NCBI RefSeq assembly: GCF_001425705.1
Contig: NZ_LMDC01000023.1
Span: 125,463 to 189,462 of the forward strand
DNA length: 64,000 nt
Direction of reading: 5' to 3'
Origin: Pelomonas sp. Root1217
Lineage (GTDB): Bacteria; Pseudomonadota; Gammaproteobacteria; Burkholderiales; Burkholderiaceae_C
This document shows positions 47,416 to 57,421 of the stretch, piece by piece. Position numbers and translations under genes: made by a program. Positions within the stretch are counted from its first letter, which is position 1; the number at the start of each line of letters is the position of its first letter. The notes beneath the pieces were generated by a model, which saw nothing but the letters and a program-made list of their open reading frames with translations, did not search any database and was not told the origin of the DNA.

Positions 47416-47463
47416 TGCCGCGCGCCCACATCGCATCCGAATGGCACATGAATTGCATGAACC

Positions 47464-47495
47464 CGCCAGGCCGGCTCGTGCGAGCGGCCCTGGCG
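47464..47495 (+). terminator. Hairpin after the biuret/triuret operon
   Basis: CGCCAGG (47464-47470) pairs with CCTGGCG (47489-47495), and the inner GGCTCG/CGAGC arms extend the stem. It lies 49 bases after the GntR stop and before the tsx-like gene. There is no clear T-run, so this is a possible Rho-independent or RNA-stabilising hairpin. Confidence 0.45.
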
Positions 47496-47553
47496 ATGCC
47501 GGCCGCCAAGAGTCAATTCACGCGTTCTTCATCCACCCCCTAGGAGCTTTGCC

Positions 47554-48408
47554 TTGAAACCCACCGCACGCCTGCTTTGCACCGCCCTCGCCGCCTTCGC
47601 CGCCAGCGCCACCCAGGCCGCCGACTGGGCCGACACCTCCATCGGCTACCGCTACGGCACCAAGTTTGCCGAGCCCTTCGGCACGAACGACATCCACAAG
47701 AACATCCTTGACCTCAACCATGCCAGCGGCTACGCCTACGGCACCAACTTCTTCAACGTCGACCTGCTGCTGTCCGACAAGCGCGACCCGTCCAGCCCCA
47801 ACTCGGGCAGCGGTGCCAGCGAGGTCTATATCGTCTATCGCCACACGCTGGACTTCGGCAAGATCACCGGCAGCCCCATTGCCTTCGGCCCTGTCCGTGG
47901 CGTGGGTCTCACCGCCGGTTTCGACGCCAACGTGAAGGTGGATGCCGGCTACAACTCGCGCAAGCAGATGCTCGTGCTCGGCCCCACGTTGATGATGGAC
48001 GTGCCTGGCTTCCTCAACGTCAGCCTGCTGCTGCTGAAGGAAAGCAACGCGCCGTACAACAAGTTCAGCAGCACGGCGACGCCGCGCTACAACTACAAGA
48101 GCCATGTGATGCTGACGGCGGCCTGGAGCATCCCGCTGGGCAAGCTGCCCCTGGCCTTCGAAGGCTTTGCCAACTACATCGCCAGCAAGGGCACGGACGA
48201 GTTCGGCGGCGCAACAGGCCCCGAGACCAACTTCGACGGCCAGATCATGTACGACGTGGGCGCCGCCACCGGCGCGACGCCGAACAAGTTCAAGGTGGGG
48301 CTGGAGTACCAGTACTGGCGCAACAAGTTCGGCAACCCGTACAAGGGTCCGGCCGGATCTGGGGCCTTCGCGAAGACGCCGATGATCCGCGCGGAGTACC
48401 ACTTCTAA
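47554..48408 (+). CDS. Outer-membrane nucleoside channel, Tsx/OmpK family
   Basis: 284 residues with a signal peptide (about 1-22, ending ATQAADWADT). The beta-barrel has alternating strands: SIGYRYGTKFAEPF, YAYGTNFFNVDLLLSD, EVYIVYRHTLDF. It ends in a terminal Phe (RAEYHF), the outer-membrane assembly signal. The pattern GTKFAEP...DIHKNILDLNHASG is that of Tsx/OmpK, channels for nucleosides. It starts at TTG 47554 with AGGAG seven bases upstream. Placed just before a BMP-type ABC importer and an adenine deaminase, it is the probable outer-membrane entry for purines. Confidence 0.87.
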   Translation: MKPTARLLCTALAAFAASATQAADWADTSIGYRYGTKFAEPFGTNDIHKNILDLNHASGYAYGTNFFNVDLLLSDKRDPSSPNSGSGASEVYIVYRHTLDFGKITGSPIAFGPVRGVGLTAGFDANVKVDAGYNSRKQMLVLGPTLMMDVPGFLNVSLLLLKESNAPYNKFSSTATPRYNYKSHVMLTAAWSIPLGKLPLAFEGFANYIASKGTDEFGGATGPETNFDGQIMYDVGAATGATPNKFKVGLEYQYWRNKFGNPYKGPAGSGAFAKTPMIRAEYHF

Positions 48409-48423
48409 AGGCACACAAATGCA

Positions 48424-48498
48424 ACCACAGAGGCCCAGAGACACAGAGGCATGCCGAATTTCTCTGTGCTCTTCTCGGTGCCTCTGTGACTCTGTGGT
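48424..48498. repeat. CACAGAG long inverted repeat
   Basis: The outer arms ACCACAGAG (48424-48432) and CTCTGTGGT (48490-48498) and the inner arms CACAGAGGCA (48442-48451) and TGCCTCTGTG (48479-48488) are perfect complements. They fill the gap between the tsx-like gene and the ABC ATPase gene. Similar ACAGAG-rich palindromes are known as intergenic repeats in proteobacteria. It could be transcribed and fold within the operon mRNA, separating expression of the porin from the importer. Confidence 0.75.
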
Positions 48499-48531
48499 CG
48501 TACTGGTTCTTTCGTTTCGTCTGCGGGCCCC

Positions 48532-50049
48532 ATGTCTCGTCTAGAACTGATCGGCATCACCAAGCAGTACCCCGGTGTCCGCGCCAACGACGACATCCAT
48601 CTGAACGTCGCGCCGGGCCAGATCCACGCCGTTCTCGGCGAGAACGGCGCGGGCAAGTCGACGTTGATGAAGATCATCTACGGCGCCACGAAGCCGGACG
48701 CCGGGCAGATGGCCTGGAACGGCCGCGAGGTCGAGGTGGCCAGCCCGGCGCAGGCCCGCGCGCTGGGCATCAGCATGGTCTACCAGCACTTCTCGCTGTT
48801 CGACACGCTGACCGCCGCCGAGAACATCTGGCTGGGGCTGGACAAGTCGGGCTCGCTGGCCGAGGTCGCCGAGCAGGCGCGGGCGGTGTCCGCCGAATAC
48901 GGCCTGCACATCGAGCCGTCGCGCCCGGTGCATACGCTGAGCGTCGGCGAGCGCCAGCGCGTCGAGATCGTGCGTGCGCTGCTGACCCAGCCGCAGCTGC
49001 TGATCCTGGACGAACCCACCTCGGTGCTGACGCCGCAGGCCGTCGAAAGCCTGTTCGTGACGCTGCGCAAGCTGAGCGGCGAGGGCTGCTCCATCCTCTA
49101 CATCAGCCACAAGCTGCATGAGATCCGCTCGCTGTGCGACCACTGCACGGTGCTGCGCGGCGGCCGCGTGGTGGGCGAGGTGGACCCGCGCCAGGAAACC
49201 AACGCCAGCCTGTCGCGGCTGATGATCGGTGCCGATGCGCCGGTGCTGACACCGCGCCAGGGCGAGCGCGGCGCGCCGGTGCTGCGCGTGGGCGGCCTGG
49301 ATCTGGCTCAGCTCGATCCGTTTGGCGTCACGCTCAAGACGGTCGGTTTCGAGGTGTGCGCTGGCGAGATCGTCGGCGTGGCCGGCGTGTCGGGCAACGG
49401 CCAGCAGGAGCTGCTCGCGGCGCTGTCCGGCGAAGACCCGCGCGCGGCGGCGGGCAGCATCAAGCTCTTCGACCAGGACATCGCCCAGGCTCCACCGGCC
49501 CGGCGCCGCGCCGCCGGGCTGCACTTCGTGCCCGAGGAGCGACTGGGCCGCGGCGCGGTACCTACGCTGTCGCTGGCCATGAACACGCTGCTGACGCGCA
49601 CCGAGGCGGTGGCCGCCAGCGGCTGGCTGCGGGTCGGCGAGGCGCGCCGGCTAGCGGCCAAACTGATCGAGGGCTTCCGCGTCAAGGCCTCGGGCCCCGA
49701 CGCCGTGGCCCGCACGCTGTCGGGCGGCAATCTGCAGAAGTTCATCGTCGGCCGCGAGATCGACGCGAGCCCGAAGCTGCTGATCATTGCCCAACCGACC
49801 TGGGGCGTGGACGTGGGCGCAGCCGCGCAGATCCGCGGCGAGCTGCTGCGGCTGCGCAACCAGGGCTGTGCGCTGCTGGTGTTCAGCGAGGAGCTGGACG
49901 AGTTGTTCGAGATCTGCGATCGGCTGCACGTCATCGCCGATGGCCGGCTGTCGCCATCGGTGCCCATTGCGGCGGCCACGCGCGAGCAGATCGGCGAATG
50001 GATGTCGGGGCTGTGGCCCACAAAGGAAGCGGCCGATGCTCAAGCTTGA
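48532..50049 (+). CDS. ABC transporter ATP-binding protein (purine/nucleoside importer)
   Basis: A 505-residue double-NBD ATPase. Domain 1 has [24 protein letters not shown] and [13 protein letters not shown]. Domain 2 has the degenerate GVSGNGQQE, LSGGNLQKFIVGREI and LIIAQPTWGVDVGAA. This is the NupA/YufO pattern of nucleoside importers. It has the same domain plan as the ATPase at 42275-43807 and is clearly a paralogue. It overlaps the first permease by 14 bases. The long CACAGAG inverted repeat lies directly upstream. Confidence 0.92.
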   Translation: MSRLELIGITKQYPGVRANDDIHLNVAPGQIHAVLGENGAGKSTLMKIIYGATKPDAGQMAWNGREVEVASPAQARALGISMVYQHFSLFDTLTAAENIWLGLDKSGSLAEVAEQARAVSAEYGLHIEPSRPVHTLSVGERQRVEIVRALLTQPQLLILDEPTSVLTPQAVESLFVTLRKLSGEGCSILYISHKLHEIRSLCDHCTVLRGGRVVGEVDPRQETNASLSRLMIGADAPVLTPRQGERGAPVLRVGGLDLAQLDPFGVTLKTVGFEVCAGEIVGVAGVSGNGQQELLAALSGEDPRAAAGSIKLFDQDIAQAPPARRRAAGLHFVPEERLGRGAVPTLSLAMNTLLTRTEAVAASGWLRVGEARRLAAKLIEGFRVKASGPDAVARTLSGGNLQKFIVGREIDASPKLLIIAQPTWGVDVGAAAQIRGELLRLRNQGCALLVFSEELDELFEICDRLHVIADGRLSPSVPIAAATREQIGEWMSGLWPTKEAADAQA

Positions 50050-51115
50050 GCCGCGCACGCAAACCTCCATGCTGCTGGCCGTGGCCGCGCCGCTGCTGGC
50101 GCTGGCGCTCACCGTGGCCATCGGCGTGCTGCTGTTCACCGCGCTGGGCAAGGACCCGCTGCAGGCGCTGCGGCTGTTCTTCATCGAACCGCTGAAGAAC
50201 GGCCGGGCACTGTCGGAACTCAGCGTCAAGGCCGTGCCGCTGGCACTGATCGCACTGGGCCTGGCGGTGTGCTTTCGCGCCAACATCTGGAACATCGGCG
50301 CCGAGGGCCAGTTCGTGCTTGGCGCTCTGGGCGCCGGCTGGGTGGCCATGCAGGCCGGGCCGGACACCTCCGCCTGGTTCGTCGTGCCGGTGCTGCTCGG
50401 CGGTGTCGTCGGCGGCATGTTGTGGGCCGGGGTCGTGGCGCTGCTGCGCGACCGCTTCAACACCAACGAGATCCTGGTCAGCCTGATGCTGGTCTATGTG
50501 GCCACGCTGCTGCTGAACTACCTCGTCTACGGGCCCTGGAAGGACCCCGACGGCTACAACTTCCCGCAGACCGTGCTGTTCGCGGCCTCGACGCGGCTGC
50601 CGCGCCTGGTGAACGGGTTGCGTATGAACGTGGGCGTGGTCATCGCGCTGCTGGCCGTGGCGGCCTTCGCGGTGTTCCAGTTCCGCACCTACCGGGGCTA
50701 TGCGTTGACCGTGGGTGGCATCGCCCCGGCCGCCGCGCGCTATGCCGGCTTCTCGTCGCGCAGCGCGCTGTGGACGGCGCTGCTGCTGTCGGGCGGCATG
50801 GCGGGGCTGGCAGGCGCCTTCGAGGTGGCCGGGCCGCTGGGGCAGCTGACGCCCTACGTGCCGGTGGGCTACGGCTTCGCGGCCATCATCGTGGCCTTCG
50901 TCGGCCGGCTGCATCCGGTGGGCATCGTCTTCTCGTCGGTGCTGATGAGCATGTTCTACATCGGCGGCGAACTGGCCCAGAGCCGCATGGGCCTGCCCAA
51001 GGCGCTGACCAGCGTCTTCCAGGGCGTATTGCTATTCACGCTGCTGGCCTGCGACCACGGGCTGCAATACCGCATGCGCTGGGTGGCTGCGGCCAAGGCG
51101 AGGGCAGCCGCATGA
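50036..51115 (+). CDS. ABC transporter permease (purine/nucleoside importer, long subunit)
   Basis: A 359-residue permease with about ten helices. The signature VCFRANIWNIGAEGQFVLGALGAG is the canonical nucleoside-permease motif. The coupling loop is in TVGGIAPAAARYAGFSSRSA, and YVPVGYGFAAIIVAFVGRLHP is near the C-terminus. This is the YufP/NupP-type subunit. The ATG at 50036 lies inside the end of the ATPase gene (14-base overlap), and the stop overlaps the next permease by 4 bases. Confidence 0.92.
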   Translation: MLKLEPRTQTSMLLAVAAPLLALALTVAIGVLLFTALGKDPLQALRLFFIEPLKNGRALSELSVKAVPLALIALGLAVCFRANIWNIGAEGQFVLGALGAGWVAMQAGPDTSAWFVVPVLLGGVVGGMLWAGVVALLRDRFNTNEILVSLMLVYVATLLLNYLVYGPWKDPDGYNFPQTVLFAASTRLPRLVNGLRMNVGVVIALLAVAAFAVFQFRTYRGYALTVGGIAPAAARYAGFSSRSALWTALLLSGGMAGLAGAFEVAGPLGQLTPYVPVGYGFAAIIVAFVGRLHPVGIVFSSVLMSMFYIGGELAQSRMGLPKALTSVFQGVLLFTLLACDHGLQYRMRWVAAAKARAAA

Positions 51116-52032
51116 ACGAAATCGCGCTGCTGATCGCCGCGACGCTGAGCGCCGGCACGGTGCTGGCCATCGCCGGCCTGGGCCTGCTCATCAACGAGCG
51201 GGCCGGCATCGTCAACCTGGGCGCCGAGGGGCTGATGCTGGTGGCGGCCATCGCCGGCTTTGCCACCGCGGTGCACACCGGCTCCGACTTGCTCGGCTTC
51301 CTGGCCGGCTTAGGCGCAGGCGCGGTGCTGTCGCTCTTCCTCGGGCTGCTGGTGATCTGGCTCAACACCAACCAATACGCCACCGGCCTGGCCTTGAGCC
51401 TGTTCGGCGCCGGCTTCTCGGCCTTCGTCGGCATCGAGTACACGCAACAGCGACTCACCGAGCGCAGTCACTGGGCCGTGCCCGGCCTGGCCGACCTGCC
51501 GGTGGTGGGCAAGGCGCTGTTCGAGCACCATCCCGCCGTCTACCTGGCCATGGCGCTGGCGGTGGCGCTGCACTTCTTCCTGTACCGCACACGGGCGGGG
51601 CTGGTGCTGCGCGCGGTGGGCGAGTCGCCCGAGTCGGCCCATGCGCTGGGCTACCCGGTTCGCCGCATCCGCCTGGCCGCCGTGGCCGCTGGCGGCGCGC
51701 TGTGCGGCCTGGCGGGCGCCTATCTGTCGCTGGTCTACACGCCACTGTGGGTGGAGGGCATGGTGGCCGGCAAGGGCTGGATCGCACTGGCGCTGACCAC
51801 CTTCGCCACCTGGCGGCCGGCCCGCGTGCTGCTGGGCGCCTACCTGTTCGGCGGCGTGACGATGCTGCAGTTCCACCTGCAAAGCGAAGGCATCGCCATC
51901 TCCAGCCACTGGCTGAGCATGCTGCCCTACCTCGCCACCATCGCCGTGCTGGTGCTGATCTCGCGCAACCCGGCCTGGATCAAGGCCAACATGCCCGCGT
52001 CGCTTGGCAAGCCTTTCAAACCCGGCCATTGA
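51112..52032 (+). CDS. ABC transporter permease (purine/nucleoside importer, short subunit)
   Basis: A 306-residue permease of the YufQ/NupQ type. Its core LLINERAGIVNLGAEGLMLVAAIAG is the family signature, and the coupling loop lies in LVLRAVGESPESAHALGYPVRRI. It completes the membrane part of the purine importer with the gene before it. The ATG overlaps that stop. The lipoprotein binding protein follows after 38 bases with its own GGAG site. Confidence 0.92.
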   Translation: MNEIALLIAATLSAGTVLAIAGLGLLINERAGIVNLGAEGLMLVAAIAGFATAVHTGSDLLGFLAGLGAGAVLSLFLGLLVIWLNTNQYATGLALSLFGAGFSAFVGIEYTQQRLTERSHWAVPGLADLPVVGKALFEHHPAVYLAMALAVALHFFLYRTRAGLVLRAVGESPESAHALGYPVRRIRLAAVAAGGALCGLAGAYLSLVYTPLWVEGMVAGKGWIALALTTFATWRPARVLLGAYLFGGVTMLQFHLQSEGIAISSHWLSMLPYLATIAVLVLISRNPAWIKANMPASLGKPFKPGH

Positions 52033-52070
52033 ATTCCCTGTCTCAACCGCTCACCCCTCAGGAGAAACGC

Positions 52071-53207
52071 ATGACACCCCTTGCCACCCGCCGGACCTTC
52101 GCGCTTGCCGCACTGGCCGCCGCCGCCCTCGCGGGCTGCTCCAAGAAGGAAGAGCCTCCCGCCGCCGCGACGCCCGCGTTCACCGCCGCCGCCAAGCCCG
52201 AGCCGCTGAAGATCGCCTTCGCCTACGTCGGCCCGGTCGGCGACGGCGGCTGGACGTTTGCCCACGACAACGCCCGCAAGGCGCTGGAGAAGGAGTTCGG
52301 TGACAAGATCGCCACCAGCTTCGTCGAGAAGGTGCCCGAAGCGGCCGACGCCGAACGCGTCTTCAACGACCTGGTGGGCCAGGGCAACAAGCTGGTGTTC
52401 GGCACCACCTTCGGCTACATGGAGCCCATGCTCAAGGTCGCGGCCGAGCACAAGGACGTGAAGTTCGAGCACGCCACCGGCTACAAGACGGCCGAGAACC
52501 TGCGCACCTATGACAGCCGCACCTACGAGGGCGCCTACCTGGCCGGCGTCATCGCCGGGTCCATGACCAAGACAAACACCCTCGGCGTGGTCGGCTCCAT
52601 CCCCATCCCCGAGGTCATTCGCAACATCAACAGCTTCACGCTGGGCGCGCAGAGCGTGAACCCCAAGATCAAGACCAAGGTGGTCTGGGTCAACGAGTGG
52701 TTCGACCCGCCGAAGGAAACCGAGGCCGCCACCGCGCTGATCAACGGCGGCGCCGACGTGCTGATGCAGAACACCGACTCCGCCGCCGTGCTCAAGACCG
52801 CCGAGGAAAAGGGCAAACGCGCCTTCGGCTGGGACTCCGACATGAAGGCCTACGGCCCCAAGGCCCACCTGGCCTCGGCCGTCATCAACTGGGCGCCGTA
52901 CTACATCAAGGCCACGCATGACGCGCTGGACGGCAAGTGGGCCACCGGCAAGGCCTGGTGGGGTGTGAAGGAAGGCGCCATCGACATGGTCTCCATCGCC
53001 GACGACGTGCCGGCCGAGGCCAAGGCCAAGGTCGAGCAAGTCAAGGCCGGGCTGAAGGACGGCAGTTTCTCGATCTGGAAGGGCCCGCTGATCGACAACA
53101 CCGGCAAGGAAGTGCTGGCCAAGGACACCGTGGCGGACGATGCCTTCCTGGGCGGCATCAAGTTCTTCGTGAAAGGCGTCGAGGGCAAAGTTCCAGGTTC
53201 GAAGTAG
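52071..53207 (+). CDS. BMP-family ABC transporter substrate-binding lipoprotein (purine/nucleoside)
   Basis: 378 residues with a lipoprotein signal: AALAAAALAGC (lipobox Cys23). The Bmp/PnrA domain begins LKIAFAYVGPVGDGGWTFAHDNAR and includes FGTTFGYMEPMLKVAAEHKDV, VVGSIPIPEVIRNINSFTLGAQS and AFGWDSDMKAYGPKAHLAS. It captures the ligand in the periplasm. With a Tsx-like channel upstream and adenine deaminase downstream, purines are the likely cargo. The ATG at 52071 has CAGGAG 8 bases upstream. It is a paralogue of the Tat-type protein at 38367. Confidence 0.91.
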   Translation: MTPLATRRTFALAALAAAALAGCSKKEEPPAAATPAFTAAAKPEPLKIAFAYVGPVGDGGWTFAHDNARKALEKEFGDKIATSFVEKVPEAADAERVFNDLVGQGNKLVFGTTFGYMEPMLKVAAEHKDVKFEHATGYKTAENLRTYDSRTYEGAYLAGVIAGSMTKTNTLGVVGSIPIPEVIRNINSFTLGAQSVNPKIKTKVVWVNEWFDPPKETEAATALINGGADVLMQNTDSAAVLKTAEEKGKRAFGWDSDMKAYGPKAHLASAVINWAPYYIKATHDALDGKWATGKAWWGVKEGAIDMVSIADDVPAEAKAKVEQVKAGLKDGSFSIWKGPLIDNTGKEVLAKDTVADDAFLGGIKFFVKGVEGKVPGSK

Positions 53208-53231
53208 GAACCCTTCGCCTGGTCTTGCCGC

Positions 53232-54415
<1,184 letters not shown>

Positions 54416-54502
54416 GAATCGGCCGCTGCGGTTCGCGGCGGCCCGCCTCACCCGGTGTTAACTTCCGCGCCGCGCGGGCGCGTTCGCCTGGGGAGCAACA
54501 AC

Positions 54503-56104
54503 ATGAAATCGACCGTTTTTAGCCTGGCCACCGCCCTGGGGGCTGGCAGCGTACTGGCAGCCGCACCGGCATCCCACATCGACGAAGTCCTCGTCTACCC
54601 GGGCGGCGCCCAGGTCACCCGGCTGGCCACGGTCGCGGCCGGCGCGCGCGAGCTGGTGCTGAACTGCCTGTCGGCCCGCTTCGACCCCGACTCGCTGCAG
54701 ATCGACGCGCCCGCCGGCGTCAACCTCGGACCGGTGCAACTCGAGACGCTGCCGCGCGAGCGCGTGCCCGAGTGCGCGCAAAGCCCGCTGGATGAACAGG
54801 TTCGCAAGCTCGAAGCCCAGCGCGACACGCTGACCGCCGAGTCAAGCGCACTGGACACCGGCCTCGGCTACCTCAAGGCCCTGGGCGCCGGCGAGGCGCG
54901 GGCCACGCCGGCCACAGGCATCGGCGCGACGGCAGACACGATCCGCAAAACCGCGTTGGAGGGCCTGCTGCGCCAGGCCGCAATCCGCCGCCAGTTGGAA
55001 GACCTGGACAAGCAGCTCGCCCCGCTCAAGGCCGAGCGCGACCACGTGGCCGCAGCCAACCCGCAATGGCGCAGCCTGCGCCTGCGGCTGTCCACCGTGC
55101 GCGAGGCCGAGCTGAAGCTGAACTACCGCGTGACGCAGGCCGGCTGGGCGCCGAGCTACCGCGCACTGCTGGACACCACCTCGGGCGCGCTGAACCTGGA
55201 GCGCCTGGCCCAGGTGTCGCAGCAAAGCGGCGAGGACTGGAAGAACGTGAAGCTGCGGCTGTCGACGGCGCAGCTGACGCCCCGCGTGGGCGTAGGCATG
55301 CCACCGCCGTGGAAGCTCGACCTGCAGCGTCCGCAACCGCAGGCTGAGACGCGCGCCCTGTACGCGCCCGCTCCTGCCTCACCCGCTCCCGCGCCCCCGC
55401 CGCAGAACGTCGCCGTGACCGGCTCGCGCGTCGCCGCCGAGCCCCAGCTGGAGCGCTTCGACCTCAGCGTCTTCCAGGGCAGCCACGCCACCGAGTTCGT
55501 GCTGCCGCTGCGCGTCAACATCGACAGCGGCACGCAGCGCGCCAGCCTGACGCTCGGCAGCGAGAAGCTGCAGGCCAGGGTGCTGGCCCGCGTGCAGCCG
55601 CAGAGCGAGGCCGCGGCCTACCTCGTCGCCGAGCTTGCCAAGCCCGACGGCTCATGGCCGCGCGGCACGCTGCAGCTGGTGCGCGACGGGGCGCTGGTAG
55701 GCAGCAGCACGCTCAATGTCGCGACCGGCGAGGAGCGCCTGGAGTTGCCTTTCGGTCGCGACGAGAGCGTGCGCGTGCAGGTCGAGCCTGAGCAGCGCAA
55801 TGCCGCCAACACCGGCTTCATCAGCGCACGCGCCGAGCACCGCTACGGGCGCGCCTATGTCGTCGAGAACCGTCACACGTCGGGCACGGTGACACTGCAA
55901 CTCGTCGAAGCCGCGCCGGTGTCGCAGCACGAGGACATCAAGGTGCAGACCCAATTCAACCCGGCACCGACGACTCAGGCCTGGCGCAAGCAGCCGGGGC
56001 TGGTGATGTGGGAGCTGCCGCTGGCAGCGGGGCAGAGCCAGCGGTTCACGGCGGAGTACGTCATCAGTGCGCCGAAGGAGGCGCAGGTGACGGGATTGCG
56101 GTAG
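54503..56104 (+). CDS. DUF4139 domain-containing exported protein (mucoidy-inhibitor MuiA-like)
   Basis: 533 residues with a signal peptide (about 1-20, SLATALGAGSVLAAA). The N-terminal DUF4140 region (HIDEVLVYPGGAQVTRLATV) is followed by a coiled coil at about 95-185 (DEQVRKLEAQRDTLTAES). The DUF4139 domain then begins ELKLNYRVTQAGWAPSYRALLD. A Pro/Ala-rich linker (APAPASPAPAPPPQ) interrupts it near residue 295. The role is unknown; a plasmid-borne relative was named for suppressing mucoidy. The 3' end overlaps the next gene on the other strand by 41 bases. Confidence 0.85.
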   Translation: MKSTVFSLATALGAGSVLAAAPASHIDEVLVYPGGAQVTRLATVAAGARELVLNCLSARFDPDSLQIDAPAGVNLGPVQLETLPRERVPECAQSPLDEQVRKLEAQRDTLTAESSALDTGLGYLKALGAGEARATPATGIGATADTIRKTALEGLLRQAAIRRQLEDLDKQLAPLKAERDHVAAANPQWRSLRLRLSTVREAELKLNYRVTQAGWAPSYRALLDTTSGALNLERLAQVSQQSGEDWKNVKLRLSTAQLTPRVGVGMPPPWKLDLQRPQPQAETRALYAPAPASPAPAPPPQNVAVTGSRVAAEPQLERFDLSVFQGSHATEFVLPLRVNIDSGTQRASLTLGSEKLQARVLARVQPQSEAAAYLVAELAKPDGSWPRGTLQLVRDGALVGSSTLNVATGEERLELPFGRDESVRVQVEPEQRNAANTGFISARAEHRYGRAYVVENRHTSGTVTLQLVEAAPVSQHEDIKVQTQFNPAPTTQAWRKQPGLVMWELPLAAGQSQRFTAEYVISAPKEAQVTGLR

Positions 56105-56483
56105 AGCGGCGGCTCTGCGAAGTCGCGTAGATGATGAAAGCGCCGATGGCCAAGGAAGCGAAAGCCCACGCTCGCACGACCGCAGCGCCACCCTCCGCCC
56201 ACCAGCCCAGGATCACCTGGGCCAATTGAACGCCAAGGAACGGCGTCAGGGCGCCACCAATGACGATGGCAATGCCCAGCGCGCGAAGCCCGACCGCTGC
56301 ACGCGCGTGACGCGCAGCGCGCACGAGGACCAGGCCGAACGCCATGCGAACGACCGCGGCGAAGTAGATCGTCGGCGGGGTCTGGAAGAAGCGGACAACA
56401 TCGACAAACGCGTCCGGCGCGACGAGGCCGACAACGCCCTGCAGCGCCACGATGACACCTAGCAGTAAGGCGAGACGTTGCAT
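56064..56483 (-). CDS. Hypothetical four-helix membrane protein
   Basis: 139 residues with four predicted helices: LALLLGVIVALQGVVGLVAP, IYFAAVVRMAFGLVLVRAA, LRALGIAIVIGGALTPFLG and VVRAWAFASLAIGAFIIYA. The tail is soluble and Ser/Pro-rich (SQSRRSTAIPSPAPPSAH). I do not recognise a family. It may be a small DoxX/DUF-type membrane protein. The ATG at 56483 is 12 bases after the GNAT stop (56496), so the two are probably co-transcribed. The last 41 bases overlap the DUF4139 gene. Confidence 0.65.
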   Translation of the reverse strand: MQRLALLLGVIVALQGVVGLVAPDAFVDVVRFFQTPPTIYFAAVVRMAFGLVLVRAARHARAAVGLRALGIAIVIGGALTPFLGVQLAQVILGWWAEGGAAVVRAWAFASLAIGAFIIYATSQSRRSTAIPSPAPPSAH

Positions 56484-56495
56484 GCAGGGCCTCCT

Positions 56496-56954
56496 CTATG
56501 AGTTACCGACCAAGAGTTCGAGCACTTCATCGCCGGCACGATCGAAGCTGCCGGTCGACACCCAGCCCTGCTGGCGATAGAAGCTGTAGGAGCGCACGGC
56601 GGGATCTGGCGAGCAGCCGAGGAAGAGGCGCTGGTGGCCGGCCTCGACGAGAAGGTCCACCACGAGGTTGAGCAGCTCCTTGCCGATGCCACGGCCTTCA
56701 TACTGAGGCAGCAGCGCCAGCACCACCACTTCGCCGGAGGCCTTGTCGCCAAAGCAGTAGCCGACGATGGCGGCTTCGTCGGTGCAGATAAAGCCAGGCA
56801 AGGCGCCGTCAGCGACCGCACTTGCCCACGACTCGGCCGTGATGCCCATGGCCGCCAGCTGCGCAACCGAGATCGCGTTCTCACGAGTGAGGCCGCGCAG
56901 GGTCACACAGGCGGGGGCGTCGGCGGCGGTGGCGGGGCGGAAAAGGATGGACAT
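56496..56954 (-). CDS. GNAT family N-acetyltransferase
   Basis: A 152-residue GNAT protein. Motif A is VVVLALLPQYEGRGIGKELLNLVVDLL (about 78-104), and the C-terminal SYSFYRQQGWVSTGSFDRAGDEVLEL holds the conserved Tyr and the beta6-beta7 region. The early FRPATAADAPACVTL is a typical GNAT opening. The acceptor is unknown. The ATG is at 56954. It lies between the broken small secreted protein gene and the membrane protein gene on the same strand. Confidence 0.85.
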   Translation of the reverse strand: MSILFRPATAADAPACVTLRGLTRENAISVAQLAAMGITAESWASAVADGALPGFICTDEAAIVGYCFGDKASGEVVVLALLPQYEGRGIGKELLNLVVDLLVEAGHQRLFLGCSPDPAVRSYSFYRQQGWVSTGSFDRAGDEVLELLVGNS

Positions 56955-56972
56955 CGGGCTAACGCAGCAAAG

Positions 56973-57413
56973 TCACGCCTGAGCTGCCCTGGCAAGAATC
57001 ATTGGAACCAGCGGACGCGGAAAAACCCGCTCCACCGCTTGGCTGTCCGCCTTGATCACGGCTGCTGACAAGAAGTCCGTGACTTCGAATCTGAGCTTGT
57101 CAATCGCGGCCAGACGCACGGCGCCTTGCTGCTGCTTCATGACGCCAACCTTGTATCTGACCCAGGCGTAGTACTTCGGATAGGCCACGCCGGACTGGGT
57201 CGGCTCGTCGCGCAGCAACTCGATCTGGATGTCATCGTCAGCGCCTGACTGTCAGGCTCGAAGGTAAGCCAGCACATCGCGCTTCAGAAAGGTATGGAAG
57301 TCCTTGTCCTCGGGAACGTTGGCATCAATGTGAGACTGTTGGATCGACGGTGAAACCTGAGCGAACACCGGCAAGGCCAGCATCAGCGCGATCGACAAGA
57401 GACGTCTCTGCAT
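56973..57413 (-). pseudogene. Small secreted protein gene interrupted by in-frame TGA
   Basis: From ATG 57413 the minus strand encodes a signal peptide (MQRRLLSIALMLALPVFAQ) and SHIDANVPEDKDFHTFLKRDVLAYLRA. It then hits TGA at 57254-57252 and continues in the same frame as QSGADDDIQIELLRD, PTQSGVAYPKYYAWVRYKVG and onward to the stop at 56973. Without the TGA it would be a 146-residue exported protein of unknown family. CGA (Arg) to TGA is the simplest change. Either a young pseudogene, a sequencing error, or read-through would explain it. The downstream half could also restart at TTG 57218. Confidence 0.62.
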
Positions 57414-57421
57414 GCGAAGCC

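Noticed and set aside
57240..57270. Selenocysteine insertion at the in-frame TGA
   Set aside because: No Cys-type redox motif at the site, no obvious selenocysteine-insertion hairpin just downstream, and no sel genes nearby. A nonsense mutation is simpler.
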